Shown: positions 50,965 to 60,979 of the stretch, piece by piece
Layout of the letters: each line of letters opens with the position of its first letter
How positions within the stretch are numbered: the stretch's first letter is position 1
Assembly: GCA_016125275.1 (NCBI GenBank)
Contig: WGMB01000018.1
Coordinates: forward strand, 333,559-397,558
Source: Acidobacteriota bacterium
Lineage (GTDB): Bacteria > Acidobacteriota > Terriglobia > Bryobacterales > UBA6623
Length of the DNA: 64,000 nt
Reading direction: 5' to 3'
Notes under the pieces: generated by a model
Seen by the model: only the letters and a program-made list of their open reading frames with translations
Database searches by the model: none
What the model was told of the DNA's origin: nothing
Made by a program: the position numbers and the translations under genes

Positions 50965-52419
50965 TCAAACCCCGCGCCGCCTCTCCCAGGCCGCCGCCAG
51001 TCCCAGCACGCCGGCCCGAATCTCTGTCCGCGTATAGCCCGCGAACCCGAGCTGCACGCCCCGGATGTCCGTCCGCCGTAGGCAGCAGCGATGCAGTCCG
51101 AACGCCGTGATCTCGCGCTCCGCCGCCAACCGCTCGGCCTCCTCCGAGCTCATCCCGTTCACCAGCCGCGCGGTGGTGAACAGTCCCGCCTGGATCGCCG
51201 GAATCTCGGCCAGTCCAGCCAGAAACCGCCGCGCATCGTCCTGCAAGGCTTCCAGCCGCTCCGCATAGAGCTCCCGCATCCGCCGCAAGTGCCGCCCAAA
51301 GTGACCTTCGGCCAGAAACTCCGCCAAGATCGCTTGCGGAATCGTCGGCGGATAGCGGTCCAGCTCGTAGCGGCGCCGCAGAAACGGCTCCAGCAAAGCC
51401 TCCGGCAGCACGATGTAGCCCAGGCGCAGCGCCGGGAACAGCGTCTTGTTGAACGTCCCCAGGTGGATCACCCGCCCCGCCGTATCCAGCCCTTGCAGCG
51501 CCGGCACGGGGCGGCCGGAGAACCGAAACTCGCTGTCGTAGTCGTCTTCGATCACCCAGGCGTCCGTCTGCCGAGCCCAGCCGAGCAACTGAATCCGTCG
51601 CGCCGCGGACATCGTCACCCCCAGCCCGAAGTGATGCCCCGGCGTCACATACGCCGCCGCCGCGTTCGGCGCCAGCCGCAACCCTTCGTCCACCTGCAGG
51701 CCGGACTCGTCCACCGGCACGCCCACGATCTCTGCGCCGGCGTGCCGAAACGCGTCCGTCGCGCCAAAGTACCCCGGGTCCTCGACCCAGACTCGGCTGC
51801 CCGGCCCCGTCAGCAGCCGCGCCAGCAGGTCCAGGCTCTGCTGCACGCCGGAAGTCACCACGACCTGCTCGGCCACGCAGCGCACGCCCCGCGAAGCCCC
51901 CAAATACTCGGCCACCGCCTGCCGCAACGCCGGATAGCCCTGAGGGTCACCTCCGGCCAGCATTCCCGGCGTCACTCGGCGCAGCCTCCGGGAGGCGATG
52001 CGCGCCCAGGTCTCCACCGGAAACTGCGCCAGCGCGGGCCGGTTCGGGTGGAACGGCCGCGAGGTCTTCTCCGCCAGGTCCAGCCCCGGCACGGGAGGGG
52101 CCTCGATCGGCGCGGCCGGCCCGCTGGAGAGGCGCTCGTCCGGCAGCCGCTCGCTGACCCTCGTGCCCGAGCCCACCCGGCTGATCAGATACCCCTCGGC
52201 CCGCATCTGCTCGAACACCGCCACGACCGTTCCCCGCGACAGCCCGTGCTGCCGGGCCAAGTCCCTCGTCGCCGGCAGCTTCCGGCCGCGGCCCAGACGG
52301 CCGTCCAGAATGGCCTGCCGCAGCTCCCGGTAGAGCCAATCCTGCAAGCTCTCCTCCGGTCTGCGGGGACCCAGCGGCAGCTCCGGCACGCGGGCTGCTC
52401 GTTTCGCGGCGTTCTCCAA
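50965..52419 (-). CDS. MocR/PdxR-type transcriptional regulator
   Basis: A 484-residue fusion. The winged helix (residues ~25-95) is ILDGRLGRGRKLPATRDLAR followed by LSRGTVVAVFEQMRAEGYL. The rest is an aminotransferase fold with the PLP lysine in HLGTFNKTLFPALRLGYIVL and AWVIEDDYDSEFRF. Such proteins bind DNA and respond to PLP-linked ligands. The TTG start at 52419 is supported by GGAG at an 8-nt distance. It is divergent from the cupin-DoxX-AhpD genes and probably regulates them and itself through the dyad at 52422-52462. Confidence 0.9.
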   Translation of the reverse strand: MENAAKRAARVPELPLGPRRPEESLQDWLYRELRQAILDGRLGRGRKLPATRDLARQHGLSRGTVVAVFEQMRAEGYLISRVGSGTRVSERLPDERLSSGPAAPIEAPPVPGLDLAEKTSRPFHPNRPALAQFPVETWARIASRRLRRVTPGMLAGGDPQGYPALRQAVAEYLGASRGVRCVAEQVVVTSGVQQSLDLLARLLTGPGSRVWVEDPGYFGATDAFRHAGAEIVGVPVDESGLQVDEGLRLAPNAAAAYVTPGHHFGLGVTMSAARRIQLLGWARQTDAWVIEDDYDSEFRFSGRPVPALQGLDTAGRVIHLGTFNKTLFPALRLGYIVLPEALLEPFLRRRYELDRYPPTIPQAILAEFLAEGHFGRHLRRMRELYAERLEALQDDARRFLAGLAEIPAIQAGLFTTARLVNGMSSEEAERLAAEREITAFGLHRCCLRRTDIRGVQLGFAGYTRTEIRAGVLGLAAAWERRRGV

Positions 52420-52421
52420 TT

Positions 52422-52462
52422 GGACTACTCCGTTTGTGCCAAGCGGATCTTCACGATAGTCC
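52422..52462. promoter_or_regulatory. Candidate operator between the MocR gene and the cupin operon
   Basis: GGACTA (52422-52427) and TAGTCC (52457-52462) are exact inverted copies with centres 35 bp apart, and the flanks extend the similarity (TTGGACTA and TAGTCCGAA). One arm overlaps the ribosome-site region of the MocR gene and the other lies before the cupin gene. Placement suits a shared regulatory site. Confidence 0.4.
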
Positions 52463-52484
52463 GAACGAGCCTCAAAGTGAAGCC

Positions 52485-52880
52485 ATGCCCCACCGTAGAA
52501 CGGTCCTTCAGACCCTCCTCGCCGGCGCTCTGGCCGCGCCCTCGGCTCGGCCGGCCGGCTCGCAGGTCCGCGAGCTCCGCCGGGAGTCGCTAACCGGGCC
52601 GCTCGACAATCTCGAAGCGGTTTGGCTGGAAGTGACTCTCGCTCCCGGCGTCGCCTCGCCCGTCCACAAGCACCCCGGCCCGGTCTTCGGCTTCGTGCTC
52701 GAAGGCCGCTTCCGCTTCAGCGTTCGCGGCGGCCCGGAGCAAACCCTGAACCCCGGAGACACGTTCTTCGAGCCGCTCGGCGCCATTCACCAGACCTCTT
52801 CCAATGCCGGAGACACGCCCGTCCGTCTGGGCGTCGTGATCCTCTCCCAGCCCGGCCGCGCCATCTCTGAGGCGGTTTAG
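52485..52880 (+). CDS. Exported small cupin protein
   Basis: A 131-residue cupin with a leader (MPHRRTVLQTLLAGALAAPS). The metal-site residues are seen in SPVHKHPGPVFGFVLEGRFR and LGAIHQTSSNAGDTPV. The ATG at 52485 is chosen because the preceding in-frame residues are not leader-like. It ends 1 nt before the DoxX gene, so the two are translated from one message. This cupin-DoxX-AhpD arrangement suggests a redox or aldehyde detoxification group under control of the divergent MocR regulator; the substrate is not known. Confidence 0.8.
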   Translation: MPHRRTVLQTLLAGALAAPSARPAGSQVRELRRESLTGPLDNLEAVWLEVTLAPGVASPVHKHPGPVFGFVLEGRFRFSVRGGPEQTLNPGDTFFEPLGAIHQTSSNAGDTPVRLGVVILSQPGRAISEAV

Positions 52881-52881
52881 C

Positions 52882-53280
52882 ATGCGAAAGGCCGCGGAAT
52901 GGTTCGCACGCTTGGCCCTGTCGGCCGCGTTCTTCTCGGCCGTGGCCGATCGCTTCGGCCTCTGGGGCGCGCCGGGCGACCCGGGAGTGGTCTGGGGCGA
53001 TTGGGCCGCCTTCCAGGCGTACACCGGCCTGCTGAACAGCTACTTGCCCCCAAGCCTCATTCCGGCCGTGGCCTGGATCGCCACCATCGCCGAAGTCGTG
53101 CTGGCCGTCGCCCTACTCGTGGGGCGTCGCCTGCCCTGGGCGGCCCCGGCAGCCGGCGCCTTGCTGGTCACCTTCGCGCTGGCGATGGCGGTCTCCGTCG
53201 GCCCCAAGGCGCCGCTCGACTATTCGGTCCTCTCCGCCGCCGCGGCCGCCTTTCTACTCGCTCAACCATCCGACGTTTGA
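52882..53280 (+). CDS. DoxX-family membrane protein
   Basis: A 132-residue protein with four hydrophobic segments (ALSAAFFSAVADRFGLWG, LIPAVAWIATIAEVVLAVAL, AAPAAGALLVTFALAMAVS and YSVLSAAAAAFLLA), the DoxX/SURF4-like pattern. Members are linked to quinone or thiosulfate metabolism and oxidative stress. It begins 1 nt after the cupin gene and precedes the AhpD-like gene. Confidence 0.82.
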   Translation: MRKAAEWFARLALSAAFFSAVADRFGLWGAPGDPGVVWGDWAAFQAYTGLLNSYLPPSLIPAVAWIATIAEVVLAVALLVGRRLPWAAPAAGALLVTFALAMAVSVGPKAPLDYSVLSAAAAAFLLAQPSDV

Positions 53281-53312
53281 CGCCCCAACCCATCACAAGG
53301 AGCCAACCAACC

Positions 53313-53783
53313 ATGCAACGACTCGATTACGCCAAAGCCTCCCCCGGAGCCCTCCGCGCCCTCTACGGCGTGCACAAGTTCTTGGAGGAGTGCGGCCTCG
53401 ACCACAATCTGCTCAACCTCGTCGTCCTGCGCGCCTCGCAGATCAACGGCTGCGCCTTCTGCATCGACATGCACTGGAAAGACGCCATCGTCGCCGGCGA
53501 GGATCCCCAGCGCCTCTACATGCTCGACGGCTGGCGCGAGTGGCCCGAGGGCTACTCCGAGCGCGAACGCGCGGCCCTCGGCTGGACCGAGGCCGTCACG
53601 CTCGTCACCCAAGGCCACGTCCCCGACGAGGCCTACCGCGAGGCCCGCGAGCAGTTCACTGAGCCCGACCTGGTCAACCTCACCCTGGCCATCACCGCGA
53701 TCAACTCCTGGAACCGCATGAGCATCGCCTTCCGCAAGACCGCCGGGACCTACCAGCCGGCGCGACAGCCCGCCCGGGCCTGA
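53313..53783 (+). CDS. AhpD-like carboxymuconolactone decarboxylase family protein
   Basis: A 156-residue helical protein with the redox motif in INGCAFCIDMHWKDA (C-x-x-C followed by His), typical of AhpD peroxidase-type members. A strong AAGGAG site lies 10 nt before ATG 53313, and an in-frame extension upstream is rejected. It would reduce peroxides or act as an alkylhydroperoxidase. It is the third gene of the MocR-flanked operon, 32 nt after the DoxX gene. Confidence 0.88.
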   Translation: MQRLDYAKASPGALRALYGVHKFLEECGLDHNLLNLVVLRASQINGCAFCIDMHWKDAIVAGEDPQRLYMLDGWREWPEGYSERERAALGWTEAVTLVTQGHVPDEAYREAREQFTEPDLVNLTLAITAINSWNRMSIAFRKTAGTYQPARQPARA

Positions 53784-53842
53784 TCGGCTGAGGAAACGCC
53801 CCGGGGCGACCCTATAATGGAGGTTTCCCCGGGGAGTTCTCC

Positions 53843-55420
<1,578 letters not shown>

Positions 55421-55437
55421 ACTGAAGCCGAGCGGCC

Positions 55438-55668
55438 ATGACCAAACCTTCCCGGACGTTTACGGCCTATATTCAACGAGATCTGGAAACAGGTCTGTAC
55501 GTTGGGGTCGTACCCGGAGTGCCCGGCGCGCACACGCAGGGCGCCACCCTCGATGAGCTAGCGGCGAACCTCCGTGAGGTCTTGGAGCTCTGCCTGGAAG
55601 AGGCCGGTGAAGACGCTGACGACATCGACCCCTTCGTCGGCCTGCAACAGATTGAGCTGTCGGCGTGA
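55438..55668 (+). CDS. hicB: HicB-type antitoxin
   Basis: A 76-residue protein of the degenerate RNase H-like HicB fold: TFTAYIQRDLETGLYVGVVP and VPGAHTQGATLDELAANLRE followed by EVLELCLEE are typical. It would bind and neutralise the HicA toxin encoded next. The arrangement hicB-hicA (antitoxin first) is less common than hicA-hicB. The GTG start of hicA overlaps its stop codon. Confidence 0.85.
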   Translation: MTKPSRTFTAYIQRDLETGLYVGVVPGVPGAHTQGATLDELAANLREVLELCLEEAGEDADDIDPFVGLQQIELSA

Positions 55669-55892
55669 GTCGTCTCCCCGTCGTCGGCTACCAGGTGATG
55701 GAGAGCCTGCTCTTGGGACTTGGTTTTGAGAAGAAGCGCCAGCGGGGGAGTCACGTATTCTTTCGACACACCGACGGACGAACCACCACCGTCCCCAACC
55801 ACAAGGGGCGCGACTTGGCTAGGACGCTCATTCGCGAGATCTTGCGAGAAATCGAGCTGAGCCCCGACGAATTCGTCCGCCTTCTCGGATAG
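55665..55892 (+). CDS. hicA: HicA-type toxin (mRNA interferase family)
   Basis: A 75-residue protein with the dsRBD-like HicA fold: GYQVMESLLLGLGFEKKRQR and GSHVFFRHTDGRTTTVPNHK. The catalytic His sits in the GSHVFF motif. HicA proteins cleave mRNA and tmRNA under stress and are held inactive by HicB. It starts with GTG in a GTGA overlap with hicB. The pair lies between lysS and a lipoprotein-export permease. Confidence 0.87.
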   Translation: MSRLPVVGYQVMESLLLGLGFEKKRQRGSHVFFRHTDGRTTTVPNHKGRDLARTLIREILREIELSPDEFVRLLG

Positions 55893-55897
55893 CGACC

Positions 55898-57130
55898 ATG
55901 TCCTTCGAGCTCTTCGTCGCCGCCCGCTACCTCCGCGCCAAGCGCAAAGAGCGCTTCATCTCCATCGCCACGGTCATCTCCATCCTCGGCGTCATGGTCG
56001 GCGTCGCCGCCCTCATCGTCGCCATGGCCATCAACAACGGCGTCCAGCGGGACCTCCGGCAGCATCTGCTCTCCGGCAGCGCCCACATCAACCTCCAGGA
56101 GAAAGAGCCCGGCTTCGGCATCGACGACTGGGAACCCCTGGTCGAGCGCCTGCGCCACACCGAGCACGTCGAGTCGGCGGCGCCCGCCCTCTACGGCGAG
56201 GTCATGATCACCACGCCGATCCGCCAGAGCGGCTGCTACCTCAAGGGCATCGACCCCGCCGCCGAGATCCAGGTCTCAACCCTGCTACAGAACCTCCAAG
56301 AAGGCTCGCTCTCCGACCTCATCCAACCCGAAGGCGATCTGCCCGGCATCATCCTCGGCCGCAAGCTCGCCGACCGGCTGGGCGCCCGCCTGCAAACCGA
56401 GATCAAGATCCTCACGCCGCAGGGCGAGATCACCCCGTTCGGCGCCCTGCCCGTCACCAAGCGCTTTCGCGTCGTCGGCATCTTCGAGTCCGGCTTCTTC
56501 GAGTACGACAACGCCTGGACCTACACCACGCTCAAGGCCGCGCAGCGGGCCCTGTCTCTCGACGACGTCATCAACGCCATCGAGTTCCGCGTCGACGACC
56601 TCGACCAAGCCGCCCGCGTCGCCCAGGTCATCGAGGACGAAGCCGGCGAAAGGTACGCCGCGACGAGCTGGATGGAGCGCAACCGCACCGTCTTCAACGC
56701 CCTCAAGATGGAGAAGCTCGTCACCGCCATCGCCATCGGCCTGATCATGCTCGTCGCCGCCCTCAACATCCTCACCTCGCTGGTGATGATGGTGATGGAG
56801 AAGAACAAGGACATCGCCATCCTCAAGTCCCTCGGCGCCAGCCGCGATCAGATCCGCCGGATCTTCATGGCGCAAGGGCTCATCATCGGCGTCATCGGAA
56901 CGGCCGCCGGCCTCGTCGTCGGCCACGCCCTGTGTTGGGTGTGCAACACCTACCGTCTCTTGCCGCTCGAGGCCGAGGTCTACGGCCTCAGCTACGTGCC
57001 CTTCGCCCCGCAATGGCTCGACGCCGTGTGGGTAGCCCTGGCCGCCATGGCCATCAGCTACCTCATCACTATCTATCCGTCCGGCTCGGCCGCCTCGGTC
57101 GCGCCGGTGGAAACCCTGCGCTACGAGTAG
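55898..57130 (+). CDS. LolC/LolE-family lipoprotein-releasing ABC permease
   Basis: A 410-residue permease. The N-terminal FVAARYLRAKRKERFISIAT motif and first membrane segment ISILGVMVGVAALIVAMAIN are typical, followed by a large periplasmic domain and three C-terminal segments (LVTAIAIGLIMLVAALNIL onward). AILKSLGASRDQIRRIFMAQ is a diagnostic FtsX-type motif. The complex releases lipoproteins from the inner membrane for LolA. No LolD ATPase is next to it within this window; the next gene is convergent, so the partner must be encoded elsewhere. Confidence 0.9.
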   Translation: MSFELFVAARYLRAKRKERFISIATVISILGVMVGVAALIVAMAINNGVQRDLRQHLLSGSAHINLQEKEPGFGIDDWEPLVERLRHTEHVESAAPALYGEVMITTPIRQSGCYLKGIDPAAEIQVSTLLQNLQEGSLSDLIQPEGDLPGIILGRKLADRLGARLQTEIKILTPQGEITPFGALPVTKRFRVVGIFESGFFEYDNAWTYTTLKAAQRALSLDDVINAIEFRVDDLDQAARVAQVIEDEAGERYAATSWMERNRTVFNALKMEKLVTAIAIGLIMLVAALNILTSLVMMVMEKNKDIAILKSLGASRDQIRRIFMAQGLIIGVIGTAAGLVVGHALCWVCNTYRLLPLEAEVYGLSYVPFAPQWLDAVWVALAAMAISYLITIYPSGSAASVAPVETLRYE

Positions 57131-57363
57131 CTTCCCGGCGCCAACCCCGATCGCACGACGCCGCCGCTCGGCGGCTTGCCGAGCAAGTGGGCCGCGATCG
57201 GAATCGTGCTCATGCCGCCCGCCAGCAGCAGGGCCCAACCGGCGCCCTTGCGCGCGTCCGGACTCAGCCGGCCCGCCAGCAACAGCCCCAGCCCCGCGCC
57301 GAGCGCCACGCGCGTCCCTGCAAAGATCATCAGCTCCGGAATCGTAACGCTTCTTTGTCGCAT
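57121..57363 (-). CDS. Small two-helix membrane protein
   Basis: An 80-residue hydrophobic protein. Two candidate membrane helices are seen (LMIFAGTRVALGAGLGLLLA and GAGWALLLAGGMSTIPIAAH), with a charged turn LSPDARKG between them. The ATG at 57363 (MRQRSVTIPELMIFAG) is preferred to an upstream extension. The stop overlaps the 3' end of the Lol permease gene on the other strand by 10 nt. Its function is unknown. Confidence 0.6.
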   Translation of the reverse strand: MRQRSVTIPELMIFAGTRVALGAGLGLLLAGRLSPDARKGAGWALLLAGGMSTIPIAAHLLGKPPSGGVVRSGLAPGSYS

Positions 57364-57473
57364 GCACGGAAGACGCCCACGCGCGCCCCCCTGTTTCGGG
57401 CCGATTCGGACCAAAGCCCTCAAACAATCGCCTCGGACGGACGATAGTTCTCCGAGAGGTATCCCCGCGCGCT

Positions 57474-58397
57474 TTGGCCAACCAACACCACCTCGGCGTT
57501 CTCGAGGGCGGCGTCTACCGCTGGAACAATTGGCGCGACGAGCATCCGGAAGCCGTCCCGGACTTGCGCGAAGCCTACTTGCGTGAAGCCGACCTCTCCG
57601 GCTTCAACCTGCGCGGCGCCAACTTGCGCGGCGCCATGCTCATGGGCGCTAACTTCTCCGGCGCGGACCTGCGCGAAGCCAACCTCTCCCGTGCCGACCT
57701 GCGCTTCGTGGAGATCGGCAACGCCCGCCTGACCGGCGCCCAGCTCGACAAAGCCAAGGGCGCTCCACCCGAAATGCTCCGCAAGGCTCAGCGCCCCGGC
57801 GGTCTTCGGAGCCTGTTCTCCTCGTCCACGGTCCCTGTCCTGGCCGGAGTCATGTTCGGCGCCGCCGCCGCCCTAACAGTCGAGAACCTCCCGTCGATCC
57901 TGCCGCCCGGCCCCGAAGTCAACGCCGCCGAACGGCCCGCGGCCGGCAACGATCTCCCCGAGCTCGGCCCGCCATCCAATACCAGCGCGCACTACGAGCC
58001 CGCGCTTCCCAGGGAACCCAAGGCCTCTCCCCTCCGCCGCACCCCGACCCCGGCCGCACCGCCCGCCCGCGACGTCGTCTCGCTGCTCGAAGAGGTCCGC
58101 TTCCCCGGCTGGTCGGTCGTCAGCGGCCAGCTCTCCGGCTCCGTCCTGACCCTCCGCCTCGACGTCCCCGAAGTCGAAGAACAAACCTACCTGCCGACTC
58201 TCGCCGCGGTCTGCGGCGCCATGTGGGGACGCCCCGAGCTGGGCCGCATCAACGAGATCCGCATCGTCAACAGCGACGGCCTCGAAGGCTGGGCCTACGA
58301 CCGGCCCCGCAACTGCCCCGCCCTCATCCAAGCCCCCAAAAACATGCTGCGCCTCGCCGCCGGCGCCGACAGCCTCCGCTGGACCGCAAACCCGTGA
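57474..58397 (+). CDS. Pentapeptide-repeat protein with membrane segment
   Basis: A 307-residue protein from TTG 57474. Residues ~30-85 are pentapeptide repeats (LREADLSGFNLRGANLRGAM, then ANFSGADLREANLSRADLRF), forming a right-handed beta-helix. A membrane segment (VPVLAGVMFGAAAALTVENL) is followed by a Pro-rich linker and a compact C-terminal domain (VSLLEEVRFPGWSVVSGQLS) without a family match. A role in binding or shielding a partner protein is possible but unproven. It is the last gene of normal composition before the accessory region. Confidence 0.75.
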   Translation: MANQHHLGVLEGGVYRWNNWRDEHPEAVPDLREAYLREADLSGFNLRGANLRGAMLMGANFSGADLREANLSRADLRFVEIGNARLTGAQLDKAKGAPPEMLRKAQRPGGLRSLFSSSTVPVLAGVMFGAAAALTVENLPSILPPGPEVNAAERPAAGNDLPELGPPSNTSAHYEPALPREPKASPLRRTPTPAAPPARDVVSLLEEVRFPGWSVVSGQLSGSVLTLRLDVPEVEEQTYLPTLAAVCGAMWGRPELGRINEIRIVNSDGLEGWAYDRPRNCPALIQAPKNMLRLAAGADSLRWTANP

Positions 58398-58514
58398 CCA
58401 CCAGCTAGTCCTGTCGCAAGACCGCCCGCGCCATCTCTACACCATCCAGCACGAATCAGAACAATCCGCACGAATTTGGAAGCCTCGCCGGCAGCCGCGA
58501 CATATGTTGACCGT

Positions 58515-59270
58515 ATGGCTCAGAAGCTGGCAGGCAAGGTTGCATTGATCACCGGCGGCAGCAGCGGGATCGGGCTTGCGACTGCGAAAGAGTTCGTCGC
58601 CGAGGGCGCATACGTATTCATCACCGGACGCCGCCAGAGTGAATTGGACCGGGCGGTAGCCGATATCGGCGATGGTGTCACAGCGATTCAGGGGGATGTG
58701 GCCGACCTCGAGGACCTGGACAACCTCTTTGCGATCATCAAGGCGCAACGAGGCGGGCTCGACGTCTTGTTCGCCAACGCAGGGACCGGCCAGTTCGCGC
58801 CTTTGGGCTCCATCACGGAGGAACATTTCGACAAGCAGTTCGATCTGAACGTGAGAGGACTCCTCTTCACGGTTCAGAAAGCGCTGCCTCTCCTGCGACA
58901 TGGCAGTTCGATCGTGTTGAACGCGTCGATCGTCTCCGTCAAGGGCAACCCGGCCTTCAGTGTTTACAGCGCCACGAAGGCGGCGGTGCGGTCCTTCGCG
59001 CGCACCTGGTCCGTTGATCTTCGGGAACGCAAGATACGGGTGAACGCGCTTAGCCCAGGGGTTGTTCCCACTGCGGGATACAACACGAGCCTCGGAATGA
59101 GTGATACGCAGGTAGACGAGTTCGTCCGTGACTCCGTACCAACCATACCCTTGGGGCGGCCTGGGACGCCGTCAGAAATCGCGAAGGCAGTGGTCTTTCT
59201 GGCATCCGACGATAGCAGCTACATCACAGGGATCGATCTGTTCGTCGATGGCGGGCTGGCGCAAATCTAA
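58515..59270 (+). CDS. Short-chain dehydrogenase/reductase
   Basis: A 251-residue SDR with GGSSGIGLATAKEF as the cofactor motif, LFANAGTGQFAPL as the NAG motif, active-site Ser in NASIVSVKG and Tyr/Lys in VYSATKAAVRSF, and the end ITGIDLFVDGGLAQI. It is a classical oxidoreductase. The ATG at 58515 (MAQKLAGKVALITGG) is preferred to an in-frame extension. Its base composition is lower in G+C than genes before 58.4 kb, suggesting recent acquisition. It is convergent with the DUF302 gene. Confidence 0.87.
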   Translation: MAQKLAGKVALITGGSSGIGLATAKEFVAEGAYVFITGRRQSELDRAVADIGDGVTAIQGDVADLEDLDNLFAIIKAQRGGLDVLFANAGTGQFAPLGSITEEHFDKQFDLNVRGLLFTVQKALPLLRHGSSIVLNASIVSVKGNPAFSVYSATKAAVRSFARTWSVDLRERKIRVNALSPGVVPTAGYNTSLGMSDTQVDEFVRDSVPTIPLGRPGTPSEIAKAVVFLASDDSSYITGIDLFVDGGLAQI

Positions 59271-59348
59271 CGGCGGCGGCGCGCGGCTGTCAATAGGACA
59301 TGATGGCCGCGCACTGAGTTAGGCCAACAGAATGTGATGCATTGTGTC

Positions 59349-59744
59349 CTATTCCGCCGCCATAGCGACGAGCCATTCCACTGCGGCAATCTTTCGCGTC
59401 AACTCCTGCGGCAAGTTGTGGCGAGCCTCCAGATAAGCGGTACTATTGTAAGAGATCTGGGTAGTCCCCTCATCGTCAGCCCAGATGAGAATTTTCAGTG
59501 GTAAGTCAATCGCGCTTGTTGGCGATGCCGCCATCAGCGCCGTACCAGCCATCGCACTGCCAAAGATCAAAAGCTTCGTAGGGCGGAGATGCAGCCCAAC
59601 CTGTTCCGCTTCTCCGCTGTGATCGATAGCGGCAAAGAGCTTCAGACCCTTGGACCGAAGCGCCTGTTCGATCTTCTCCACAGTTTGCTCTACGGGGTGC
59701 TTACCCGGCGCCGTTACAACACCGGAATGGCTGTGCGACGTCAT
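59349..59744 (-). CDS. DUF302 domain protein
   Basis: A 131-residue protein with the DUF302 signature: VEKIEQALRSKGLKLFAAID followed by LRPTKLLIFGSAMAGTALM and SPTSAIDLPLKILIWADDEG. The ATG at 59744 (MTSHSHSGVVTAPGK) has GGAGAG just upstream and is preferred to a start 36 nt earlier. The function of DUF302 is not established; members often accompany stress and detoxification genes. It is the last gene of the leftward set and is convergent with the SDR. Confidence 0.82.
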   Translation of the reverse strand: MTSHSHSGVVTAPGKHPVEQTVEKIEQALRSKGLKLFAAIDHSGEAEQVGLHLRPTKLLIFGSAMAGTALMAASPTSAIDLPLKILIWADDEGTTQISYNSTAYLEARHNLPQELTRKIAAVEWLVAMAAE

Positions 59745-59947
59745 CCATCTCTCCTCGAGCGGACCCTTCCCGCAGGCCACCGCCGGATCACAGCGATGAG
59801 TAATGCAAGACTTGCCCGTCCGCCCGTGCTGTCAAGGACCGGTATCGATGCGGCGCGTTCCTTATGTCCACTCCGCTGCATCTTTTCATTGCCATATGCG
59901 ACGACTCTGCAACGAGCTTAGGGAGCGGGTAGAAACGGTCTCGCGGA

Positions 59948-60091
59948 TCAGGCGCTAATGCAGGGACGCGCAATCGCAACAACCAGGAGTCCTCCACTGA
60001 GGACCGGCGGGCCCGGCGCCGGTATTTGGAGTATCCAGCAGCCGGCGCCCACTACAAGAGCAGTGATCACGCCAATGAGGACTCTCATCAT
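59948..60091 (-). CDS. XapX-type small membrane protein
   Basis: This 47-residue gene starts with ATG-ATG at 60091 and ends with TGA at 59948. It encodes MMRVLIGVITALVVGAGCWI followed by LQIPAPGPPVLSGGLLVVAI. The hydrophobic-P-A-P-x-P-P-hydrophobic arrangement is the XapX (DUF1427) pattern. It lies 14 nt after the chloroperoxidase-like gene on the same strand. XapX proteins often neighbour such hydrolases; their role is unknown. Confidence 0.7.
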   Translation of the reverse strand: MMRVLIGVITALVVGAGCWILQIPAPGPPVLSGGLLVVAIARPCISA

Positions 60092-60105
60092 GCGTTTTCA
60101 ATCTT

Positions 60106-60945
60106 TCACGCCGCCGCGCCCTTCGATTCGCCGAGAAACGCGATCAGGTCGGCGTTTACCTTCTCCTTGAGCGTCGAACACATCCCGTGCGGCGCACCCG
60201 GATAGACCTTCAAAATGGCGCCCTTGACGATCTTGGAGGACAGCATTGCCGAGGCGCCGATCGGAACGATCTGATCGTCGTCGCCATGCAAGATCAGCGT
60301 GGGAACGTCGAACCGCTTCAAGTCTTCCGTGAGATCTGTCTCCGAAAAGGCTTCGATGCAGTCGTACTCAGGCTTGTGTCCCCCCATCATGCCCTGCAGC
60401 CAGAAGAAGTCGCGCAACCCCTGCGAGACGTTGGAACCGGGGCGGTTCGCCCCATAGAACGGTGCGCTCAGCTCTTTGAAGAACTGCCCCCGATCCGTCA
60501 GCATACTGGTGCGAAGCTCATCGAAGGCTGAGATCGGCAAGCCGCCGGGATTCGTTTCCGTCTTGAGCATGAGGGGCGGAATCGCGCCGATCAGCACAGC
60601 CTTCGCGACACGGGCGGTGCCGTGGCGTCCGATGTAGCGGGTGACTTCGCCGCCGCCGGTTGAGTGTCCGATGTGAATCGCATCATGAAGGTCGAGCGCC
60701 GTCACCAGGTCGGCGAGGTCGTCAGCGTAGGTGTCCAGGTTGTTTCCGTCCCAGGTCTGCTCGGAGCGCCCGTGACCTCTCCGGTCATGCGCAATGCAGC
60801 GATACCCTCTCGCCCCCAAAAAGATCATCTGATCTTCCCAGGCATCGGCGGTTAAGGGCCATCCGTGACTGAAAACCAGGGGCTGACCTTTCCCCCAGTC
60901 TTTGTAATAGATCTCGGTGTTGTCTTTGGTCTTGATCGTCGGCAT
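60106..60945 (-). CDS. Alpha/beta hydrolase, non-heme chloroperoxidase type
   Basis: A 279-residue protein. The nucleophile Ser is in [20 protein letters not shown], the acid in [13 protein letters not shown] and the His in [17 protein letters not shown]; the oxyanion loop is [17 protein letters not shown]. This pattern is typical of bacterial non-heme haloperoxidases/esterases that make or use peracids. The ATG at 60945 has AGGGGAG upstream. It lies 34 nt after the metallo-hydrolase gene and is followed by the XapX gene. Confidence 0.9.
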   Translation of the reverse strand: MPTIKTKDNTEIYYKDWGKGQPLVFSHGWPLTADAWEDQMIFLGARGYRCIAHDRRGHGRSEQTWDGNNLDTYADDLADLVTALDLHDAIHIGHSTGGGEVTRYIGRHGTARVAKAVLIGAIPPLMLKTETNPGGLPISAFDELRTSMLTDRGQFFKELSAPFYGANRPGSNVSQGLRDFFWLQGMMGGHKPEYDCIEAFSETDLTEDLKRFDVPTLILHGDDDQIVPIGASAMLSSKIVKGAILKVYPGAPHGMCSTLKEKVNADLIAFLGESKGAAA

Positions 60946-60979
60946 AGTCTCCCCTCTATTCGTCGGACTGTTAGGCGTA

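Noticed and set aside
59788..59997. Small leftward frame overlapping the XapX gene in another phase
   Set aside because: The XapX reading frame explains the region with a family pattern; this frame does not.
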